This document shows, piece after piece, positions 6,959 to 14,781 of a stretch of 18,707 nt of DNA (position 1 is the first letter of the stretch; each line of letters opens with the position of its first letter). The stretch comes from an uncultured Pseudoxanthomonas sp. Its GTDB lineage: Bacteria > Pseudomonadota > Gammaproteobacteria > Xanthomonadales > Xanthomonadaceae. A model generated the notes under the pieces. The model ran no database searches and was not told where the DNA came from. It was given only the letters and a program-made list of their open reading frames with translations. Both the position numbers and the translations under genes were made by a program. The stretch spans positions 1-18,707 of the forward strand of contig CALJUL010000087.1 in the NCBI GenBank assembly GCA_937975725.1, read 5' to 3'.

Positions 6959-9900
6959 GCGTCGCGGAGTTCAGCATCCGGAGGCCGGTCACGGCGGTGA
7001 TGTTCTTCATCTCGCTGTTCGTGATCGGCCTGATCGCGGCGATCCGGCTGCCGCTGGAGGCGTTCCCGGAGGTCTCGCCGCCCTTCATCTTCGTGTCGCT
7101 GCCGTACACCGGTTCGACGCCGGAAGAGGTCGAACGCACGGTGCTGCGCCCGGCCGAGGAAGCGTTGTCGACCATGGCCGGCATCAAGCGGATGGAGTCG
7201 AACGCCAAGTCCGAGGGCGCGCAGATCTTCATCCAGTTCTCGGACTGGGATCGGGACGTGGCGATCGCCGCCTCCGAGGCGCGCGAGCGGCTGGATGCGA
7301 TCCGCGACGACCTGCCGGAGGACCTGCAGCGCTACTTCGTCTTCAAGTTCTCCACCACCGACCAGCCGGTGCTGCGGGTGCGCCTGGCCAGCAAGACCGA
7401 CCTGACCGGCGCGTACGACATGATCGAGCGCGAGTTCAAGCGGCGCATCGAACGCATTCCCGGCGTGGCGCGCGTCGAAGTGTCGGGCGCGCCGCCGAAC
7501 GAGGTCGAGATCGCGATCAACCAGGACCGCCTGACCGCGCACGGCCTGAGCCTGAACGACCTCACCTCGCGGTTGCAGGCGGTCAACTTCTCCATTTCCG
7601 CCGGCGTGATCAGCGATGGCCCGCAGCGCCTGCGCGTGCAGCCGGTCGGCGAGCTGACCGATCTGCAGCAGTTGCGCGACCTCGTGGTCGGCAGCGGCAA
7701 CGTGCGGCTCGGCGACATCGCCGATGTCCGCCTGAAGCCGGCGCGCATGGACTATGGCCGCCGCCTGGACGGCCAGCCGGCAGTGGGCCTGGACATCTTC
7801 AAGGAGCGCAACGCCAACCTGGTGGAGGTGTCCAGCAACGCGCTGAAGGAAGTGGAGGCGATCCGTTCCCAGCCCTCGCTCAGCGACGTGCAGGTCAAGA
7901 TCATCGAGAACCAGGGCGAGAACGTCACCTCGTCGCTGCTGGAACTGGCCGAAGCCGGCGTGATCGGCCTGGTGCTGTCGATCGTGGTGCTGTGGTTCTT
8001 CCTGCGCCATTGGCCGTCGGTGTCGATGGTGACGCTGGCCATCCCGATCTGCTTCGTGATGACGCTGGGCTTCATGTACTTCGCCGGCGTGACGCTCAAC
8101 ATCCTGTCGATGATGGGCCTGCTGCTGGCCATCGGCATGCTGGTCGACAACGCCGTGGTCGTCGTCGAGAGCATCTACCAGGAGCGGGAGAAGTATCCGG
8201 ACAACCCGATCTGGGCGTCGATCGTCGGTACCCGCCATGTGGCGATCGCGTTGTCCGCCGGTACGCTGTGCCATTGCATCGTGTTCTTGCCGAACCTGTT
8301 CGGCGAGCGCAACTTCCTCAGTATCTACCTGGGACAGATCGCGATCACCATCTCGGTCTCGCTGCTGGCCTCGTGGCTGGTGGCGGTCAGCTTGATCCCG
8401 ATGATCTCGGCGCGGTTGAAGACGCCGCCGCTGGTGCGGACCGAGACGGGCATCATCCCGCGCATGCAGAAGCGCTATGCGGGGCTGCTGCGCTGGACGC
8501 TGGAGCACCGCGGCTGGAGCGTGCTGGGCATCTTGCTGATTGTGGTGGTGAGCTTCGTGCCGATCAAGTTCACCAAGTTCGACATGTTCGGCGGGGACGG
8601 CGGCGGCGAAGCCGAGCTGTACTACCAGTGGAAAGGCGCCTACACCAAGGAGCAGATGTCCGACGAAGTCCTGAAGATCGAGCAGTTCCTGCAGGCCAAT
8701 CGCGAGAAGTACCACATCACCCAGGTGTATTCGTACTTCAGCGAGCAGGGCTGGGGCGGCACGCAGGTGAAGTTCGACACCGACAAGGCCAGCGAAACCA
8801 AGCCGTTGGTCGAACAACTTCGCAAGGACATGCCGAAGTCGGCGCGTGCCAACATCGGCATCCGCGGGGAGGGCGGTGGACAGGGCGGCGGTGGCCAACC
8901 GGGACAGAGCGTGTCCTTCCAGGTGGTGGGCGATTCGACGCAGACCCTCTCCGAGATCGCGAACGACCTGATCCCCATCCTCGCCAAGCGCAAGGAACTG
9001 CGTGACGTGCGCGTGGACGTCGGCGACCAGAATAGCGAGCTGACCGTGCGCGTGGACCGCGAACGCGCGGCGGCGTTCGGCTTCAGCGCCCAGGAAGTGG
9101 CCCGATTCGTCAGCCTCGCATTGCGTGGCGCGCCGTTGCGCGAGTTCCGTCGTGGCGAGACGGAAGTGCCGGTCTGGGTCCGCTTCGCCGGTGCGGAGGA
9201 CTACGGCACCGAGGATCTGGCAGGCTTCATGGTGCGCGCGCCCGACGGCCGTACCGTGCCGTTGCTGAGTCTGGTGGATGTGGCCGTGTTGCCGTCGGCC
9301 ACGCAGATCCAGCGCACCAACCGCCAGACGACGGTGACCGTGCAGGCGAACCTGGCAGAGAAGGTCACGGTGCCGGAAGCGCGCAAGGCGCTGGAAGAGA
9401 CGTTGGCGGGCATGACGTTCCCGCCGGGCTATAGTTATTCCTTCGACGGCAGCGCGTTCCAGGAAGACGACGAAGCGATGCAGGAGATGCTGTTCAAGAC
9501 CTGCCTGGCCCTTGTGATGATCTACGTCATCATGGCGGCGGTGTTCGAGTCGCTGCTGTTCCCGTCGGCGATCATGAGCGGCGTGGTGTTCTCGGTGTTC
9601 GGCGTGTTCTGGCTGTTCGCGCTGACCGGCACCACGTTCGGCATCATGTCCTTCATCGGCATCCTGGTGCTGATGGGCGTGGTGGTGAACAACGGCATCG
9701 TGATGGTCGAGCACATCAACAACCTGCGGCGACGGGGCCTGTCGCGCACCGATGCACTGGTCGAAGGCAGTCGGGAACGCCTGCGTCCCATCCTGATGAC
9801 GATGGGCACGGCGATCCTGGCGATGGTGCCGATCGCGATGGCGAACACGCAGATGGCGGGCGACGGCCCGGCCTATGCCCCGATGGCGCGCGCCATCGCC

Positions 9901-10068
9901 GGCGGGCTGGCGTTCTCCACGGTGGTCAGCCTGCTGTTCCTGCCGACCATCTACGCCATCCTGGACGACCTGCGTAGCGGTACGACGCGCCTCATCGCGC
10001 GCGCCAGGCGACGCCGCGGCGAGGCCGCGCCGGCGGCGGCCAGCATCACGGCCATGCACGTGGACTGA
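6955..10068 (+). CDS. RND efflux pump permease 2 (1037 residues)
   Basis: This is a second RND inner-membrane permease, in tandem with the first and from a clearly different subfamily. The ATG at 6955 overlaps the upstream stop (ATGA) and starts with the usual EFSIRRPVTAVMFF leader into TM1; a longer in-frame extension to 6706 lies inside the upstream gene and is rejected. TM4 carries GMLVDNAVVVVES (Asp398-Asn399 instead of Asp-Asp) and TM10 carries GVVVNNGIVMVEH (Asn912-Asn913 where AcrB has Lys-Asn). I know this DN/NN pattern from SwrC/YerP-like RND proteins, so it suggests another relay geometry rather than a dead pump. A Gly-rich loop lies at about 638-650 of the second periplasmic domain. 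Length is normal. The pump probably shares the upstream adaptor, and no outer-membrane channel gene follows. Confidence 0.93.
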   Translation: MSVAEFSIRRPVTAVMFFISLFVIGLIAAIRLPLEAFPEVSPPFIFVSLPYTGSTPEEVERTVLRPAEEALSTMAGIKRMESNAKSEGAQIFIQFSDWDRDVAIAASEARERLDAIRDDLPEDLQRYFVFKFSTTDQPVLRVRLASKTDLTGAYDMIEREFKRRIERIPGVARVEVSGAPPNEVEIAINQDRLTAHGLSLNDLTSRLQAVNFSISAGVISDGPQRLRVQPVGELTDLQQLRDLVVGSGNVRLGDIADVRLKPARMDYGRRLDGQPAVGLDIFKERNANLVEVSSNALKEVEAIRSQPSLSDVQVKIIENQGENVTSSLLELAEAGVIGLVLSIVVLWFFLRHWPSVSMVTLAIPICFVMTLGFMYFAGVTLNILSMMGLLLAIGMLVDNAVVVVESIYQEREKYPDNPIWASIVGTRHVAIALSAGTLCHCIVFLPNLFGERNFLSIYLGQIAITISVSLLASWLVAVSLIPMISARLKTPPLVRTETGIIPRMQKRYAGLLRWTLEHRGWSVLGILLIVVVSFVPIKFTKFDMFGGDGGGEAELYYQWKGAYTKEQMSDEVLKIEQFLQANREKYHITQVYSYFSEQGWGGTQVKFDTDKASETKPLVEQLRKDMPKSARANIGIRGEGGGQGGGGQPGQSVSFQVVGDSTQTLSEIANDLIPILAKRKELRDVRVDVGDQNSELTVRVDRERAAAFGFSAQEVARFVSLALRGAPLREFRRGETEVPVWVRFAGAEDYGTEDLAGFMVRAPDGRTVPLLSLVDVAVLPSATQIQRTNRQTTVTVQANLAEKVTVPEARKALEETLAGMTFPPGYSYSFDGSAFQEDDEAMQEMLFKTCLALVMIYVIMAAVFESLLFPSAIMSGVVFSVFGVFWLFALTGTTFGIMSFIGILVLMGVVVNNGIVMVEHINNLRRRGLSRTDALVEGSRERLRPILMTMGTAILAMVPIAMANTQMAGDGPAYAPMARAIAGGLAFSTVVSLLFLPTIYAILDDLRSGTTRLIARARRRRGEAAPAAASITAMHVD

Positions 10069-10080
10069 AGTGCGGCACGA

Positions 10081-10118
10081 AAAGCGCGGCCCCGCCGACG
10101 ACAGGTGGGGCCGCGCTC
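10081..10118. terminator. Hairpin ending the RND operon, possibly bidirectional
   Basis: An 11-bp perfect stem (AGCGCGGCCCC at 10084-10094 with its complement at 10108-10118) closes a 13-base loop. It lies 15 bases past the RND2 stop. The plus-strand side has no T tract, but the minus-strand side runs directly into TTTT. It could therefore also end transcripts arriving from the TraB-family gene, about 350 bases away. Confidence 0.65.
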
Positions 10119-10473
10119 GATCCACAGCAGCGCCCGGTGGCCGTATTGCCGGCGCTGAATGCCTGCGGTCATGCGCTGCTGGCGGCGGCGACTGGCGACT
10201 CTGGGGGCGTGGTTGTTGCCGCAGGGCTGGCGGGTATTCAGAACGCCGAATGAGCCCGCGGATGTTGGACGTGCTGCTGGGTATCGGGCTGTGCAGGCTG
10301 CGTATTCGACGTGTTCGCCATCGTGCTGGCGCCGGGCGATCCGGATGGACCCTCGGCGCCATGTCCGCCTGCCCATGGTGGTGGGCGGAATCGATGTCCG
10401 CCCAGGGTCGCCGTTCGCCGGTTTCCGGTCGCTCGCCGGCATCGCTGCCTTGTAGGGCGCAAACCGCCAGCGG
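10119..10473. other. Gene-free convergent interval
   Basis: About 355 bases lie between the RND terminator hairpin and the 3' end of the TraB-family gene. Several open frames cross it on both strands, but their translations are Arg/Pro/Trp-rich with no motif I recognise. No start has a good ribosome-binding site. A small GCCCA/TGGGC inverted repeat around 10370-10390 is the only local structure noticed. I see no gene, repeat family or mobile remnant here. Confidence 0.5.
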
Positions 10474-11721
10474 TCAGCCGAACAGCTTGCCGAACATCCG
10501 CAGCCCGCCGGTCCACACGCCGATGCCGGTACCCAGGCTGGTGAGGAAGAAGTTGAGCAGCACGCGCGCCACCCGGTTCTTCCACCAGCCGCGCACGGTC
10601 TGCACGTCGTCGCGCAGGGCCATGAAGTCGGCGTAGGTGGGCTTGCGCAGCGTGGCCTCGACGAAGGCGCTGACGGTGCCGGAGGCCAGGGCGGGGTGCA
10701 GCGGCGTCAGCGGCGAGGCGACGAAGGCGGCCAGGATGCTCAGCGGATGGCCGCCGGCGATGGCGCAGCCGATCGCGCCTAGCACGCCGGTGGCGAGCAC
10801 CCATTGCACGATCAGGTCCGAGCCCACGTCCACGCCGCCGCGCCAGAAGCCCCATGCGAAGCCACCGATCAGGAAGGCGCCGATGATCAGTTCCAGCCAC
10901 GGCACGCGCGATTTCGCCTTGACCGTCTCCAGCGCGCGCAGGCGTTCCGCCGGCTCGCCACCGTCGTCGGCGAGGTGGCGGGCGAGGCCGGGCAGGTGGC
11001 CCGCGCCGACCACGGCCAGCACGCGGTAGGGTTCGCCAGCCGCGGCCGGCGCAGGCGTGCCGGCGGCGACCTGGCGCAGGCGCGAGGCCATGTATTCGTC
11101 GCGCTCGGCGATGATGCTGCGGTAGAGCGCCGGGCTCTGCTCGGCGAATTCGCCGAAGCTGGATTCCAGCATGTCGCCCTGCTTGAGCTTCTCGATCTCG
11201 TCGTCGCCGACTTCCTCGTCGGCGAACATGCTGGCCAGGATGCCGGCGCCCACCTTGGTGCGCTCCCACCAGCCCAGCGATTGCAGCGCACGCTTGAAGG
11301 TCAGGCCGACCTCGCGGTCGATCAGGTGCACCGGCAGGCCGCGCGCCTGCGCGTCCAGCGCGCCGGCCTTGAGTTCGGCGCCGGGCTCCACGCCCAGTTG
11401 TTCGGCCAAGCGCCGCTGGTAGGCGGCCAGCGCCAGGTTGGCGGCGAACAGGTGGGTCTTGCCTTCGCGGACCACCTTGACCAGGTCCAGCCGCGCCAGC
11501 GCGTCCGGGTCGGTCAGCGATTGCAGGCGGCCGGCGTCCAGTTCCACCGCGACCGCGTCGAAGCCGCCGCTGGCGATGGCCGCGCGCACCGCGTCCACGC
11601 TGGCGCGCGAGACGTGCGCGGTGCCCAGCAGGGTGAAGCGCACGCCGTCGCGGTCGACGGTCTCGACCGGCTGGCCGGCCAGGGCGGCCTCGGCCGGGGA
11701 AAGCGGGGAAGTGTCGTTCAT
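10474..11721 (-). CDS. TraB/PrgY-family membrane protein (TraB/TIKI superfamily)
   Basis: This 415-residue protein is named after the enterococcal pheromone-shutdown proteins TraB/PrgY; relatives in the TIKI/EreA/ChaN-like superfamily have been proposed to be metal-dependent hydrolases. Visible signatures are GTAHVS (33-38), Glu60 in AVELD, an ERDEYM segment (206-211) and VVGAGHLPG (237-245, His242). These Glu/His positions are the presumed active site. The C-terminal third is membrane-embedded, with hydrophobic stretches at about 275-293, 303-323, 326-346 and 384-405. The soluble domain precedes the membrane part, as in PrgY. It is the last gene of an aguB-GNAT-TraB unit, starting 4 bases after the GNAT stop. 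No pheromone gene is nearby, so a role in peptide signalling should not be inferred. The family call is strong; the function is unknown. Confidence 0.85.
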   Translation of the reverse strand: MNDTSPLSPAEAALAGQPVETVDRDGVRFTLLGTAHVSRASVDAVRAAIASGGFDAVAVELDAGRLQSLTDPDALARLDLVKVVREGKTHLFAANLALAAYQRRLAEQLGVEPGAELKAGALDAQARGLPVHLIDREVGLTFKRALQSLGWWERTKVGAGILASMFADEEVGDDEIEKLKQGDMLESSFGEFAEQSPALYRSIIAERDEYMASRLRQVAAGTPAPAAAGEPYRVLAVVGAGHLPGLARHLADDGGEPAERLRALETVKAKSRVPWLELIIGAFLIGGFAWGFWRGGVDVGSDLIVQWVLATGVLGAIGCAIAGGHPLSILAAFVASPLTPLHPALASGTVSAFVEATLRKPTYADFMALRDDVQTVRGWWKNRVARVLLNFFLTSLGTGIGVWTGGLRMFGKLFG

Positions 11722-11725
11722 CGTG

Positions 11726-12256
11726 TCATTCGTCGTGGGGCGGCACGGCGTCGCCGTCGCCCAGGGCGCGTTGCATCTGCACGGTGTCCAGCCAGCGGCC
11801 GTGCTTCCAGGCGATGCCGCGGAAGATGCCGATCATGCGGAAGCCGAAGCGTTCGTGCAGCTTGATGGAGGCGGTGTTGGTGGGCTCGCCGATGACCGCG
11901 ATCATCTGCCGGTAGCCGCGGGCCTCGCAGGCGGCGATCAGCGCCTGCATCAGGGCAGCGCCGATGCCGCGGCCCTGCAGGCCGGGCGCCACGTAGACCG
12001 AATTCTCCACCGTCAGCCGGTAGCCGATGCGGGCGCGGTAGCTGCTGGCGTAGGCGTAGCCGGCCAGCGCGCCGTCCTGCTCGGCCACCAGGTAGGGATA
12101 GCCGGCCTCCAGCACGCCGCGCATGCGACGCGCCATTTCCGCCTCGTCCGGCACGTCGTACTCATAGGTGTTGACGTGGTCGCGGACTTCGGCGGCGTAG
12201 ATCGCGGTGATGGCCGGCACGTCGGCCGGAGTGGCGTCGCGGATGATCGGCGGCAC
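11726..12256 (-). CDS. GNAT N-acetyltransferase, phosphinothricin/methionine-sulfoximine type
   Basis: This 176-residue cytoplasmic acetyl-CoA-dependent N-acetyltransferase matches the Pat/Bar/MnaT (YncA) branch. It begins with the typical IRDATPADVPAITAIYAAEV. The segment VENSVYVAPGLQGRGIG (83-99) holds the acetyl-CoA pyrophosphate-binding Q-x-x-G-x-G loop (Q94, G97, G99). The C-terminal IKLHERFGF and AWKHGRWLDTVQMQR segments are characteristic of this branch. The start is GTG at 12256, because no ATG lies between it and the upstream frame limit and this start gives the standard N-terminus. It lies 12 bases after the aguB stop and 4 before the TraB-family start, so it is probably in one operon. 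E. coli MnaT acetylates methionine sulfoximine/sulfone. The substrate here is unproven, and the polyamine neighbour does not establish one. Confidence 0.88.
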   Translation of the reverse strand: MPPIIRDATPADVPAITAIYAAEVRDHVNTYEYDVPDEAEMARRMRGVLEAGYPYLVAEQDGALAGYAYASSYRARIGYRLTVENSVYVAPGLQGRGIGAALMQALIAACEARGYRQMIAVIGEPTNTASIKLHERFGFRMIGIFRGIAWKHGRWLDTVQMQRALGDGDAVPPHDE

Positions 12257-12268
12257 GCGGTCGGGGCC

Positions 12269-13228
12269 TCAGTCGATGTAGCGCTTGAGCAGGTCGCCGT
12301 AGGCGTCGATGCGGCGGTCGCGCAGGAACGGCCAGATGCGGCGCACGTGCTCGCTGCGCGCCATGTCCACTTCCGCGGTCAGGATGGTCGCGCCGGTGCC
12401 CGCTTCGGCGATGAATTCGCCCTGCGGGCCGAGCACGTGGCTGTTGCCCCAGAACTGGATGCCGGGCTCCGGACGCTTCCATTCCGTGCGCGCACCTTCC
12501 GCGTCGGTGAAGGTCACGCCGCCTTGCAGGTCCAGGCCGGTCGCATTCGGCGCGGCCTCGAAGCCCACCCGGTTGCAGCTCAGCACCGGCAGGCCGTTGG
12601 CCACGGCGTGGCCGCGGTGGCTCAACACCCAGGCATCGCGCTGGCGGTTCTTCTCGTCCTGCGCGTCGGCCGGGTCCCAGCCGATGGCGGTGGGATACAG
12701 CAGCAGTTCGGCGCCGGCCAGCGCCATCAGGCGCGCGGCTTCCGGGTACCACTGGTCCCAGCAGACCAGCACGCCGAGGCGGCCGACCGAGGTCTCGACG
12801 GGCTTGAAGCCGAGGTCGCCGGGGGTGAAGTAGAACTTCTCGTAGAAACCCGGGTCGTCCGGGATGTGCATCTTGCGGTACTTGCCGGCGATGCCGCCGT
12901 CCTTCTCGTAGACGACGGCGGTGTTGTGGTACAGCCCGGCGGCGCGGCGCTCGAACAGCGAGGACACCAGCACCACGCCGCACTGCTTCGCCAGCCTGCC
13001 CAGGCGCTCGGTGCTGGGGCCGGGGATCGGCTCGGCCAGGTCGAACTCGCACACCGCCTCGTGCTGGCAGAAGTAGGCGCCGTTGTGCAGTTCCTGCAGC
13101 AGCACCAGTTCGGCGCCCTGCCGGGCCGCTTCGGCCACGCGCGCCTCGATCACCGCCAGGTTGGCGTCGGCGTCGCCGTGGTTCTGTTCCTGGATCAGGG
13201 CAACGGGCAGGGTGGTGCGGCGGCTCAT
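12269..13228 (-). CDS. aguB: N-carbamoylputrescine amidase
   Basis: This nitrilase-superfamily enzyme hydrolyses N-carbamoylputrescine to putrescine, CO2 and ammonia, the last step of the agmatine route. The catalytic triad is visible: Glu46 (LLQELHNGAYFC), Lys119 (GKYRKMHIPDDPGFYEK) and Cys156 (LVCWDQWYPEAAR). The motif YFTPGDLGFKP and the C-terminal INxxR-like IWPFLRDRRIDAY fit AguB specifically. I chose ATG at 13228 (MSRRTTLPVALIQ), since the longer open frame adds an Ala/Pro/Arg-rich non-homologous stretch. At 319 residues it is longer than the usual 290-300; about 22 extra residues sit in a loop (about 224-256) between NRVG and IQFWG. It heads an aguB-GNAT-TraB unit, but its pathway partner aguA is 2.7 kb upstream behind two other genes. 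Confidence 0.93.
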   Translation of the reverse strand: MSRRTTLPVALIQEQNHGDADANLAVIEARVAEAARQGAELVLLQELHNGAYFCQHEAVCEFDLAEPIPGPSTERLGRLAKQCGVVLVSSLFERRAAGLYHNTAVVYEKDGGIAGKYRKMHIPDDPGFYEKFYFTPGDLGFKPVETSVGRLGVLVCWDQWYPEAARLMALAGAELLLYPTAIGWDPADAQDEKNRQRDAWVLSHRGHAVANGLPVLSCNRVGFEAAPNATGLDLQGGVTFTDAEGARTEWKRPEPGIQFWGNSHVLGPQGEFIAEAGTGATILTAEVDMARSEHVRRIWPFLRDRRIDAYGDLLKRYID

Positions 13229-13462
13229 CGGGCGGGACGCGGGAAACGGGAGGGGAGCGCATGGTACCGCGTCGGGCGCGGCGGCAGGCGCATGCGGCGT
13301 GAACGGGCCGGCGCTTGCCGTTCGATGCCCCGGTTGCCGGTCGCGTTGCGCGGCCGCAATCGCAACCACGTCGGTGCCCGCGTGCGGATCGTTCCGCGTC
13401 CTCGTCCTTGCAGGTTGCGGACGCGCACGGGTGCGGTGCCGCTTGCTCCGGGAATGAAGGCG

Positions 13463-14776
13463 CTAGTCCGCCGCCGGCGCGGCGGATTCGCGCGCCCGCT
13501 GCTGCCGTCCGAGCGCGCCGCCGGTGATCGCCCAGGCCAGCGCGATGCCGGCGCCGATCAGCATGGCCGCGGCGGGATGCTCGGCCATCACGTCCAGCGC
13601 GCGCTTGACCCAACCGCTGAGCGCGTCGCCGCCGCGGTAGACCACGGTGTCGACGAAGTTCTTGGCCTTGTACTTCTGCCCGGGCTCGACCACGGTGTAG
13701 AGCATCTCGCGGCCGGGGCGCACGAAAGCGTATTCGCCCGCGCGCCGCACCACCATCACCACCACGAACACGGCGAAGGTGGGCGCCAGCGCCAGCCACA
13801 GGAAGCCCGCCGCCATCGCCAGCGGCACGCCGACCAGCAGCACACCCACGCCCAGCCGCTGCGCGACGCGGCCGGTGACGAACACCTGGCTGAGGATCGC
13901 CAGCGCCTGCACCACGGTATCGATCAAACCGAACACCTGCGTCTGCCGGGCCTTGTCCGGGAAGCGCTCGGCGACCAGCGCCGCCTGTTCGAAATAGAGG
14001 AAGGTGGTCACCGTGGACAGCAGCAGCACGAACAGCGCGATGCCCAGCAGGAAGGGCGAGCGGAAGACCTCGGTGGCGCCGGCGAAGGGATTGCCGCCCA
14101 GCGGCCGGCGGCGCTGCTCGCTGGAACCGGCGCCGGCCGGCAGCGGGTGGCGGTCGCGCCAGCGGTGCATCCAGGTGGCGGTGGCGGCGCTGGCGACGAT
14201 CAGCACGGCCGACAGCAGCATCAGGCCACCGTGGCCCAGCGGTTCCACCAGCACGGTGGTCAGCAGCGGACCGGTCAGGCCGCCCAGGCTGGCGCCGCCG
14301 GCGATCAGCGCGAACAGCCGCTTGGCCTCGGCGCTGACGAAGACGTCTGCCAGCACGCTCCAGGCCAGCGAGATCATCAGCAGGTTGATCACCGACACCC
14401 AGACGTAGAACGCGCGCGCCAGCCACACGTCGCCGGGGCGCACCAGCATGGCCAGGCCGAAGCCCAGCAGGCTGGCGACCACGAAGCCGAACACCCAGGG
14501 CACGATCCGCCGCCGCGGCACCCTGGAGGCGATCCAGCCGAACAGCGGCAGCACCGCCACGGTGGCGACGAAGGTGGCGGTGAACAGCCATTGCAGGTTG
14601 TCCACGCCGCCGGTCACGCCCATGGTCTCGCGGATCGGCCGCAGCATGAAATAGCCGGCGAACAACAGGAAGAACATCGCCAGCCCCGCCGCGACGGCCG
14701 GCGCCTCGTGGGGCGCGACGTTGAAGACGCGCGCCAGGAAGCGCGGCAGAGGCGCGGCGGGAGGCGTGGCGGACAT
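13463..14776 (-). CDS. NTP/NDP-exchange-transporter-like membrane protein (MFS fold)
   Basis: This 437-residue integral membrane protein has about 12 hydrophobic helices. The signature segments GYFMLRPIRETMGV (41-54) and YKAKNFVDTVVYRGGDALSGW (369-389) match the family related to the ATP/ADP translocases (Tlc/Npt) of intracellular bacteria and plastids. That family also has many members of unknown function in free-living proteobacteria. The start at 14776 lies 5 bases after the stop of the aldo/keto reductase gene, implying cotranscription. A longer upstream open frame overlaps that gene and is rejected. A charged cytoplasmic loop (about 215-235) separates the two halves, and the C-terminal tail is Ala/Arg-rich. 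Nucleotide exchange is known for some relatives; that this protein carries nucleotides is only inference. Confidence 0.82.
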   Translation of the reverse strand: MSATPPAAPLPRFLARVFNVAPHEAPAVAAGLAMFFLLFAGYFMLRPIRETMGVTGGVDNLQWLFTATFVATVAVLPLFGWIASRVPRRRIVPWVFGFVVASLLGFGLAMLVRPGDVWLARAFYVWVSVINLLMISLAWSVLADVFVSAEAKRLFALIAGGASLGGLTGPLLTTVLVEPLGHGGLMLLSAVLIVASAATATWMHRWRDRHPLPAGAGSSEQRRRPLGGNPFAGATEVFRSPFLLGIALFVLLLSTVTTFLYFEQAALVAERFPDKARQTQVFGLIDTVVQALAILSQVFVTGRVAQRLGVGVLLVGVPLAMAAGFLWLALAPTFAVFVVVMVVRRAGEYAFVRPGREMLYTVVEPGQKYKAKNFVDTVVYRGGDALSGWVKRALDVMAEHPAAAMLIGAGIALAWAITGGALGRQQRARESAAPAAD

Positions 14777-14781
14777 CGGCG

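Noticed and set aside
8140..8160. Second RND permease as an inactive pump because Asp-Asp is Asp-Asn
   Set aside because: The paired changes in TM4 (Asp-Asn) and TM10 (Asn-Asn) match a pattern I know from functional SwrC/YerP-like RND proteins, so loss of function is not supported.
6883..10362. A minus-strand frame of over 1100 codons antisense to the second RND permease
   Set aside because: High GC at third positions keeps antisense frames open. Its translation is His/Gln/Arg/Asp-rich without domains, while the plus strand encodes an intact RND pump.
10159..10455. Possible small gene after the RND operon
   Set aside because: Overlapping frames on both strands look equally unstructured, and no start has a good ribosome-binding site.
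13345..13366. GTTGCG/CGCAAC hairpin between the transporter and aguB
   Set aside because: Short stem, no T tract and several competing pairings in GC-rich DNA; not enough to call a terminator or operator.
13229..13369. Upstream extension of aguB
   Set aside because: The extra residues are Ala/Pro/Arg-rich and unlike the family; the enzyme N-terminus matches from 13228.
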